A DNA stretch of 10,955 bases, taken from contig CAZXVW010000146.1 in assembly GCA_964644025.1 (NCBI GenBank), positions 1-10,955 of the forward strand, read 5' to 3'. Source of the DNA: CAZXVW01 sp964644025. GTDB taxonomy: Bacteria > Acidobacteriota > Terriglobia > Bryobacterales > Bryobacteraceae. A program made the position numbers and the translations under genes. The notes beneath the pieces were generated by a model. That model was not told the DNA's origin. It saw only the letters and a list, made by a program, of their open reading frames with translations, and made no database searches. This document shows positions 5,820 through 10,955 of the stretch, piece by piece; position 1 is the first letter of the stretch; each line of letters starts with the position of its first letter.

Positions 5820-7259
5820 TCAGGCGGCACAGATTTTTTCGGCCCGCGGCGCGCCCGCCGCCGCCATCGGCGGCAACGCCGGCGCCACCTCAGCCCACTC
5901 CCGGGCGCGCTCATCGATCACCCGGGCGATCTCGCCGTCCACGTATCCGGCGGGCATGTTCTTGGCGGCCCGGCAGCCCTCCATCCGGTAGATCCGCCGG
6001 AACACCTCTGGATGGTCAATCAACAGGCACGGGCTCCTCCGATCGTTGAGCCGCCGCTGTTCCCGCCGAATGGCGGCAAACACAGGATGGCGCTGGACGA
6101 AATCGTTCAGGCTGGAATATTCGCTGCGTCCATTGATAATGTCGAAGATATTGCCGCAGGCGACGGGCGCGAAAACGCAAGGGCTGATGTCGCCGTTGGC
6201 ATAGATGTGAAAGTAGTACCTGCCCCCGGCGATGCACCCGCCCACCAGGCACCCGTCGTTCCAGAAATCGCCCAGGAAAATGGGCCGGTCCGTCTCGCGC
6301 CAGCGAATAATCGCTTCCCGCAACAGCGCGCGCTGGCGGGCCGTCACCATCAGGTCCGGCCGCGGCGAGCGCCCGATCGGCTGCAGCAGGAAAAACCACC
6401 CGAACAGGTCGCCCTCGGCGATGCGGAGATCAATGAACTCATCGCTGGCGATGGCCTCGGCGTTTTCCCGCGTCACCGTCGCCGAGAACCCGGTCATGAC
6501 GCCGTGCTCGGCCAGCAAACGCCGGGCGCGCCGGTTCTTTTCGTAAATTCCGTGTCCCCGCCGCCGGTCGGTCTGGTGCTCAAAGCCTTCCACGCTGATG
6601 GCAGGGAACACGTTCCCCACTTTGCCCAGCCGGGCGGCGATCGTCTCATCGATCAGCGTCCCGTTGGTGTAAACCAGGAAGCCCCGCTCCGGGAATCGTT
6701 CGGCCAGGCGCGTGATCACCTGGTCCTTCTTCTCCCGCAGGAACGGCTCGCCGCCGGAAATCGTAATCAGGGTGACCCCCATATCGATGACCTGCTCGAC
6801 GATTTCCACCAGCCGCTCGAACGGCAGGTCGCTGCCCGCGGCGGTGCTCTTGGCGTAACAGCCCGGACACTGCAGGTTGCAGCGGTCCGTCGGCTCGATA
6901 ACCACCGTCGAAGGGCTGGCCCGCCCGCTCTGCTGGCCTTCGGTGCGCCGGTACACATCCGTCGAATAGGTCACCAGGAACCGCAGGATCGCTCGCGCCG
7001 CGGCGGGCCGCTCACGGATCAGGCGGTGCAGAAACGGCTTCAAGTGAGTGCCGAACCAATGAAGATGGGCGAGGGTCTCCGGGTCTTGCTCCGTCTCGTC
7101 CAGCGCGGTCCCTACCCGCTCGGTCAGCTTGTCAATGAAGAATTCCGGGTGAATCCGGAATCGCAGGGCAAGATCGACGCCTTTCACCGCGAACTGAAAC
7201 GCGGGACTGGTCGGCGTCCATCCCGCCCGCGTCGCACGATGCCAACTTGAACTCCTCAT
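5820..7259 (-). CDS. Radical SAM protein with SPASM-like C-terminal cluster domain
   Basis: This 479-residue protein carries the radical SAM motif CNLQCPGC (Cys127, Cys131, Cys134), which binds the [4Fe-4S] cluster that cleaves S-adenosylmethionine, and GGEP at 169-172. Downstream, DFWNDG (331-336), then Cys337, Cys342, HIYANGDISPC (351-361) and CGN (368-370), with Cys411 and Cys429, form a SPASM-like region that should hold one or more auxiliary Fe-S clusters. About 115 residues precede the radical SAM core, longer than in minimal members. The family is widespread but I know no assigned reaction. I chose the ATG at 7259, with GGAGG 5 bases upstream, over a GTG four codons earlier that would lie within that binding site. 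The gene follows the B12-binding-type radical SAM gene by 45 bases, and SPASM enzymes often modify peptides. Confidence 0.9.
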   Translation of the reverse strand: MRSSSWHRATRAGWTPTSPAFQFAVKGVDLALRFRIHPEFFIDKLTERVGTALDETEQDPETLAHLHWFGTHLKPFLHRLIRERPAAARAILRFLVTYSTDVYRRTEGQQSGRASPSTVVIEPTDRCNLQCPGCYAKSTAAGSDLPFERLVEIVEQVIDMGVTLITISGGEPFLREKKDQVITRLAERFPERGFLVYTNGTLIDETIAARLGKVGNVFPAISVEGFEHQTDRRRGHGIYEKNRRARRLLAEHGVMTGFSATVTRENAEAIASDEFIDLRIAEGDLFGWFFLLQPIGRSPRPDLMVTARQRALLREAIIRWRETDRPIFLGDFWNDGCLVGGCIAGGRYYFHIYANGDISPCVFAPVACGNIFDIINGRSEYSSLNDFVQRHPVFAAIRREQRRLNDRRSPCLLIDHPEVFRRIYRMEGCRAAKNMPAGYVDGEIARVIDERAREWAEVAPALPPMAAAGAPRAEKICAA

Positions 7260-7304
7260 AACCACCTCCACTTTCCCGCCCGGCCCCCGGCCGGACGCCC
7301 GTTG

Positions 7305-8774
7305 CTAGGCATGCTGTTCTCTGCTGCTTTGCCTCCTCCTCGCCAGTTCCACGAACGTGTTCACATCTTCTTGCCATTGCCGCAGCGCCCGCTGGGCGCT
7401 CCGGGCCGTCGATACCATCAGGGCCAGCTTGTCCATCAACGGCGCGCGTGGCCGCAGCGCGTCGCGGATCCGGCGAACGCTCCAGCTATAACCCCGATAG
7501 AACCTCTGGTGCGCCCGCAACACCGCTTCCTGCAATTGCCGGATCCCCAGACGCCCGTGATCGTAAACGCAATGCGCTCCGTCATAGAAGTTCCAGTCAC
7601 CGGGAAAATCCGTGAAGATCAGGTGCGGGCGCATCTGGTCGAACAACGGCGTCCCGGGCAGCGGCGTCAGAATGCTCAGGTGCATCGTCTCCAGCTTTCC
7701 ACGCCGCGCGAACGCCACGATCCGGTCGATCGATTCCTGGCCGTGCTCCGGTCCCGCCATGAACATCCCGTGAATCCAGAAACCGTAGTCGTGAAGAATC
7801 CGCGTGTCGGCCAGCAGCCGTCCCTCCAGCGCCCCCTGCCCCCGGTAGCCTTTCTTCCACTCGGAAGCAGTGGCCTCTTCCAGCGTCTCGTAGCCCACGT
7901 AAAGCATGTGCCCGCCGGCCTCCTGCAAGGCCTCCAGCAATGGCTTGTCCAGCAGCTTCCGCCGGCCGTCCAGCCACGGGAAGTCCACCCGCGCCTGCGC
8001 TCGGAAACCGAAACCGGAGCCTCGCATCCGTCCCATCAGTTGCCGGGTCCACCGGCGGTCCGAGGTGAAGTTGTCATCGTAGAAAAAGAACTGGCGGAAC
8101 CCCTGCTCCGCGTAAGAGCAAAGATCCGCGTAGACCTTTTCCACCGACTGCCGCCTCACCCGCTGGCCGAACATCCGGCTCACCGAGCAGTAGGTGCAAT
8201 TGTATGGGCAACCCCGCGAGGTCATCACCGGCAACTCATACAGATCCCGGCGCCGGAACCGCGCCAGCACCCTGTCAAAATCCTGCATCAAGGAGAAGTC
8301 GGGCGCGGGCAGCGAGTCCAGGTCCTCCACCGGGGGAGCCTCAATCACGCCCGGCTGGATCCCGCCGGCGGCGATCCGTTCAATTACGCTTTCTCCTTCT
8401 CCCCGCACCACGATGTCGCCGTGCTGCAGCGCTTCCCCCGGCAGGAACGTGGCATGAGTTCCCCCGATTACCACCGTCGTCGCGGGCGCCTCCCGCCGGA
8501 TCCGGTCAGCCAGCGCGTAACCCCGCGCCGCCGTCGGCGTCATGATGCTGATGCCGGCCACGTCCGCCGAACACACATCGGCGTACGCCGCCTCGTTCTC
8601 CAGCAGTGATCCGGAGACATTCTCGTTGTAAACGGCCGCATCGTAGCCGCGCCGCCGCAAAATCGTGGCGAGCGTAATCGGCCCCAGCAACGGCCATTGG
8701 GCCAGCCAGACGTTGAACGGGCGTCCTGGCCGCCCGGCCGGTTCAATGAAGCGAACTTTTCGGGCGCCGGTCAT
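7305..8774 (-). CDS. B12-binding-type radical SAM protein
   Basis: This 489-residue protein has an N-terminal Rossmann-like domain of the cobalamin-binding type (about residues 5-140, including GPITLATILRRRGYDAAVYN and VVIGGTHATF). A radical SAM core follows, with CPYNCTYC (Cys189, Cys193, Cys196), and then a helical C-terminus. The DxHxxG motif of classical methylcobalamin enzymes is not seen, which is common in this class. Members of this architecture include methyltransferases acting on unreactive carbons and ring-forming enzymes; the substrate here is unknown. The ATG at 8774 has AGAGGAGG about 8 bases upstream; a TTG seven codons earlier lies upstream of that binding site and is less likely. 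The gene lies 44 bases after a small unrecognised ORF and 45 bases before a second radical SAM gene, so the three appear co-transcribed. Confidence 0.92.
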   Translation of the reverse strand: MTGARKVRFIEPAGRPGRPFNVWLAQWPLLGPITLATILRRRGYDAAVYNENVSGSLLENEAAYADVCSADVAGISIMTPTAARGYALADRIRREAPATTVVIGGTHATFLPGEALQHGDIVVRGEGESVIERIAAGGIQPGVIEAPPVEDLDSLPAPDFSLMQDFDRVLARFRRRDLYELPVMTSRGCPYNCTYCSVSRMFGQRVRRQSVEKVYADLCSYAEQGFRQFFFYDDNFTSDRRWTRQLMGRMRGSGFGFRAQARVDFPWLDGRRKLLDKPLLEALQEAGGHMLYVGYETLEEATASEWKKGYRGQGALEGRLLADTRILHDYGFWIHGMFMAGPEHGQESIDRIVAFARRGKLETMHLSILTPLPGTPLFDQMRPHLIFTDFPGDWNFYDGAHCVYDHGRLGIRQLQEAVLRAHQRFYRGYSWSVRRIRDALRPRAPLMDKLALMVSTARSAQRALRQWQEDVNTFVELARRRQSSREQHA

Positions 8775-8818
8775 GCCGGTTGCCTCCTCTGCCAATCACT
8801 CCAGCGGCGCCCGGACGA

Positions 8819-9157
8819 TCATCCGGTCCGGTGCGCCAAAGGCCGGAAACGTCTCGCTGCGCTGCCCCCTGGCAGCGCCTGATTGCCGTTGGTAGGAAAG
8901 ACCCGCCGCGGCGAAAGCTGTCTCGAAACTCCCGGCCCCGCCATCGGCCGGTCTTCGCCTATCTGGCTGTTATCCTTGAGATCTTCTAATGCGGTCTGTT
9001 CGGTGCTCTGTTCGAGCAGGGATGATTGCCGGCCCGCCGCCGGCCGCCCCCCAAGGGGCAGCAGATCGAGCCGGGGTATCTTGCTGAAAGCCGGCTGGAC
9101 CCCAACCGGCGGGCAGGTACCCAGTGCGCGTAGATAACCGGGAGGATCCATCACCAT
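8819..9157 (-). CDS. Unrecognised small protein leading the radical SAM operon
   Basis: I do not recognise this 112-residue protein. It is rich in Pro, Gly and Arg, has one Cys (Cys15), no membrane helix and no signal peptide. A more acidic, polar middle (about 45-70, SSLLEQSTEQTALEDLKDN) separates a Pro-rich N-terminus from a basic C-terminus. The case for a real gene is contextual. The ATG at 9157 has GGAGGAG 8 bases upstream, an extended -10 promoter lies about 50 bases before it, and it ends 44 bases before the B12-binding-type radical SAM gene. A GTG at 9205 would sit at the predicted transcription start and is unlikely. Position suggests a possible modification substrate or partner of the two radical SAM enzymes. 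A spurious ORF within a long leader remains possible given the high GC. Confidence 0.5.
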   Translation of the reverse strand: MVMDPPGYLRALGTCPPVGVQPAFSKIPRLDLLPLGGRPAAGRQSSLLEQSTEQTALEDLKDNSQIGEDRPMAGPGVSRQLSPRRVFPTNGNQALPGGSAARRFRPLAHRTG

Positions 9158-9210
9158 GCCGGAGTCTCCTCCTCGCGTCACCCCCACGACCGAGGTGTCG
9201 TTCACTTATT

Positions 9211-9219
9211 ATTTTATCA
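9211..9219 (-). promoter_or_regulatory. Extended -10 promoter of the radical SAM operon
   Basis: On the minus strand the bases read TGATAAAAT: the extended -10 TG, one spacer base, and TAAAAT (5 of 6 to TATAAT). The site sits in the only AT-rich patch of the neighbourhood. No good -35 is seen at 16-18 bases, which extended -10 promoters tolerate. Transcription would start near 9204, giving a leader of about 47 bases before the ATG at 9157. Confidence 0.55.
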
Positions 9220-9236
9220 CCGCTCGCTGAACAGCA

Positions 9237-9263
9237 CGGCCGGGCGCGCGCCGCCCGTGGCCG
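9237..9263. repeat. Strong inverted repeat between divergent genes
   Basis: CGGCC (9237-9241) and GGCCG (9259-9263) flank an inner stem GGGCG (9242-9246) / CGCCC (9252-9256), with a 5-base loop and a two-base bulge. It lies just upstream of the extended -10 of the radical SAM operon and about 80 bases before the start of the Gfo/Idh/MocA gene. It could be a regulator site or an mRNA hairpin; no family is recognised. Confidence 0.35.
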
Positions 9264-9340
9264 CCTTCCGCGCGGCGGAGCCCCGCAACCGCCCCCGGCT
9301 CGATCGCGTCCGGCCGGGAACGATCAGATGGATCGGAAAA

Positions 9341-10678
9341 ATGAACTTCACGAAAGTCAATAAACCCGCCCTGCTAACCCGCCGGTCATTGCTGGCCGCC
9401 TCGATCCCCTTCTCCCGGGCGGTGGCAGCGAATGATGGCGTCGGGATCCTCGCCATTGGAGTGCGAAACCGGGGGCGCGCCATCGCCGTGGCCGCCGCCT
9501 CCTTCGGCCGCGTCGTCGCCGCCTGCGACGTTGATGAGGCCAGCTTCGCCCGCCTGTTCGAAAAGCTCGACCCCCGCCAGCCCCAGCGTCCAGCGCTATA
9601 CAAGGACTACCGCAAGGCGCTTGAACGCCACGACGTCGACGTGGTCACCATCGGCGCCCCCGACCACTGGCATACCGCCATCCTGATTGCCGCCCTGCGC
9701 GCCGGCAAGGATGTCTATTGCGAGAAGCCGATGACGCTCACCATCGACGAGGGAAAGAAGATCTGCCAGGTAGTCCGCCGGACCGGACGCGTTGTCCAGG
9801 TCGGCACCCAGCAGCGCACCGAGTTCGAGCGCAGGTTCCTGAAGGCCGTCGCCCTGGCGCGCTCCGGCCGCCTTGGCCGGCGCCTGAAGGCCACCTGCCA
9901 CATCGGCCGCGGCAAAAGCGGCGGGCCCTTCCCGGCGGCCGCGCCCCCGGCCACGCTCGACTGGGACTTCTGGCTCGGCCAGGCGCCGAAAGTCCCCTAT
10001 ACGCCCGAACGCTGCCACGCCTCCTTCCGGTGGTGGTACCACTACTCCGGCGGCAAGATGACCGATTGGGGCGCTCACCACATCGACATCGCCCAGTGGG
10101 CGCTGGGTGTCGAGAACACCGGACCCGTTCTCATCCAGGGTAAGGGCAAACTGCCCCTGGGCCGCCGCCGTACCCTGAAGCTGGTGACGGGCAAACTCGC
10201 CCCGGACCAGGTCCCCAACATGTTCAACACGGCGACCGAGTTCGAAGTGAAGATGAAATTCGCCAACGGCAACGAGCTGGTGGTGCGGCACGGACCGGGC
10301 AACGGCATCTGGCTGGAAGGCGAGCGGGACCGCATCTTCGTCAGCCGCAAGGAGCTGACCGGCCGGCTGATCGACGAGATCCAGTCTGACCCGGCCGCGG
10401 CGGACCGGCTCGAAGACGACGTCATCCGCCTTTACCAGGGCCGGGAGCCCACCACCCACATGGCCGGCTTCATCGAATGCGTCCGCCGGCGCGCCACGCC
10501 CATCTCGGACGTGTTCACCCACCACCGCTCGGTGAGTAGTTGTCACCTGGCCAACATCGCCTTGCTGCGCGGTCACCCGCTCCACTGGGACCCGGAGACG
10601 CAACGCTTCCGCGGCGACGAAGTGGCCAACTCCCTGCTCGCCCGGCCCCAACGAGCGCCCTACCTGCTCCCGGCCTAA
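9341..10678 (+). CDS. Tat-exported Gfo/Idh/MocA-family oxidoreductase
   Basis: This 445-residue NAD(P)-dependent oxidoreductase belongs to the glucose-fructose oxidoreductase / inositol dehydrogenase / MocA family, which usually acts on sugars or cyclitols. A twin-arginine signal is seen at TRRSLLAASIPFSRAVAA (residues 13-30), so the protein is probably exported folded. The Rossmann fold begins at GVGILAIGVRNRGRAI (33-48). The glycine motif is degenerate: G40 and G45 are kept but the middle Gly is replaced. CEKPMTLTIDEG (127-138) holds the family's catalytic Lys129, and DWGAHHIDIAQW (242-253) is the conserved substrate/active-site helix with His246 and His247. The ATG at 9341 is chosen because it places the RR motif at residues 14-15; its binding site is weak (GGAA). 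It stands alone, divergent from the radical SAM operon, and its substrate cannot be told. Confidence 0.93.
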   Translation: MNFTKVNKPALLTRRSLLAASIPFSRAVAANDGVGILAIGVRNRGRAIAVAAASFGRVVAACDVDEASFARLFEKLDPRQPQRPALYKDYRKALERHDVDVVTIGAPDHWHTAILIAALRAGKDVYCEKPMTLTIDEGKKICQVVRRTGRVVQVGTQQRTEFERRFLKAVALARSGRLGRRLKATCHIGRGKSGGPFPAAAPPATLDWDFWLGQAPKVPYTPERCHASFRWWYHYSGGKMTDWGAHHIDIAQWALGVENTGPVLIQGKGKLPLGRRRTLKLVTGKLAPDQVPNMFNTATEFEVKMKFANGNELVVRHGPGNGIWLEGERDRIFVSRKELTGRLIDEIQSDPAAADRLEDDVIRLYQGREPTTHMAGFIECVRRRATPISDVFTHHRSVSSCHLANIALLRGHPLHWDPETQRFRGDEVANSLLARPQRAPYLLPA

Positions 10679-10743
10679 GCCCGCAGCTTGCAGCGCACCA
10701 CCCCCCGCCGCCCGCCCCTACCGGCAAGCTCAATCACACCCAA

Positions 10744-10757
10744 CCCCCGCGCGGGGG
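10744..10757. terminator. Perfect GC palindrome after the Gfo/Idh/MocA gene
   Basis: CCCCCGCGCGGGGG is a perfect 14-base palindrome that folds as a 5-bp stem with loop GCGC. It lies 65 bases past the stop and is followed by ACCTTCTCG, only weakly T-rich. It is a candidate terminator. Confidence 0.35.
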
Positions 10758-10766
10758 GACCTTCTC

Positions 10767-10808
10767 GCAATCAGCCGGTCACCGGTTCGATCCCGGCCGG
10801 CGGCCCCA
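10767..10808 (+). other. tRNA 3'-end-like fragment (possible tRNA-Thr remnant or att site)
   Basis: The stretch reads like the second half of a tRNA. GCAATCAG resembles the 3' side of an anticodon arm and GGTC a variable region. The T arm is ACCGG-TTCGATC-CCGGC (loop 10786-10792; four of five stem pairs match), followed by seven acceptor bases (10798-10804), one discriminator base and CCA (10806-10808). The order and spacing match the 3' part of bacterial tRNA-Thr. The 5' half does not fit: no D arm or matching anticodon 5' strand is found at the right distance. It could be a tRNA remnant, an integration-site copy of a tRNA 3' end, or chance in GC-rich DNA. Confidence 0.4.
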
Positions 10809-10955
10809 TTCCACGCCCGTGAGATCACAGAGCTTACCGTATGAGATCCGCAGGGTCGGCTTGTGCATGCAACCGTGACGTGCGCCTATAGCGCCGCATC
10901 GTCCTTGGGGCCTCGCTATTCCGTACTTTCACGATCACGCACCCACACCCCGCCG
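10809..10955. other. Right edge, nothing identified
   Basis: No credible coding sequence, RNA or promoter is recognised on either strand in these 147 bases. The base composition is less GC-rich than the preceding gene. Confidence 0.35.

Noticed and set aside
5817..7250. Long plus-strand frame opposite the SPASM radical SAM gene
   Set aside because: It is the antisense of a clear radical SAM gene, with no known domain; long antisense frames are common in high-GC genes. The same holds for 7302-8609 and 2760-3632.
9257..9340. Earlier GTG start for the Gfo/Idh/MocA gene
   Set aside because: It would bury the twin-arginine motif behind 28 Arg-rich residues and begins inside a GC hairpin.
10707..10808. 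Complete tRNA with an extended body
   Set aside because: GCCGCCC at 10707 could pair with the acceptor 3' strand at six of seven positions, but no D arm or anticodon arm lies between at the required distances.

Overview
The window is high-GC bacterial chromosome with well-packed genes, good Shine-Dalgarno sequences and no transposase, phage or CRISPR signal. The gene set fits an environmental, largely heterotrophic bacterium, possibly an acidobacterium: K+-independent membrane pyrophosphatase, ACR3 arsenite pump, Tat-exported Gfo/Idh/MocA oxidoreductase, and paired radical SAM enzymes. That placement is an inference from gene style, not from a marker gene.

Left block (59-2314, minus strand): a compact arsenic operon. 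arsR comes first, then an ACR3 arsenite efflux pump that starts at a GTG, then an FmdE-family protein with a C-terminal zinc-ribbon-like Cys cluster. A near-perfect 22-bp palindrome overlaps the predicted -10 box just before arsR and is the obvious ArsR operator. The predicted transcript leader is only a few bases long.

Centre (2490-5084, plus strand): a proton-pumping pyrophosphatase (hppA) reads away from arsR. Its about 200-base leader carries what I read as a fluoride (crcB-type) riboswitch aptamer, followed by a strong hairpin and a T-rich stretch that could be its terminator. This links hppA expression to fluoride, a classic inhibitor of soluble pyrophosphatases. A stretch of about 260 bases with only hairpins follows, and then a small GlsB/YeaQ-like membrane protein on the minus strand.

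Right block (5820-9219, minus strand): a three-gene unit with its own extended -10 promoter. It encodes a 112-residue unrecognised protein, a B12-binding-type radical SAM enzyme and a radical SAM/SPASM enzyme, with almost identical 44-45-base gaps. A small orphan ORF leading two radical SAM enzymes resembles a peptide-maturation (RiPP) locus, but no product is known and the small protein could be something else. This is the best candidate here for an undescribed system.

Far right (9341-10955, plus strand): a Tat-signal Gfo/Idh/MocA family oxidoreductase, a GC-rich hairpin, and a stretch that looks like the 3' end of a tRNA (T arm, acceptor strand and CCA) without its 5' half. The last about 150 bases show nothing I can name.
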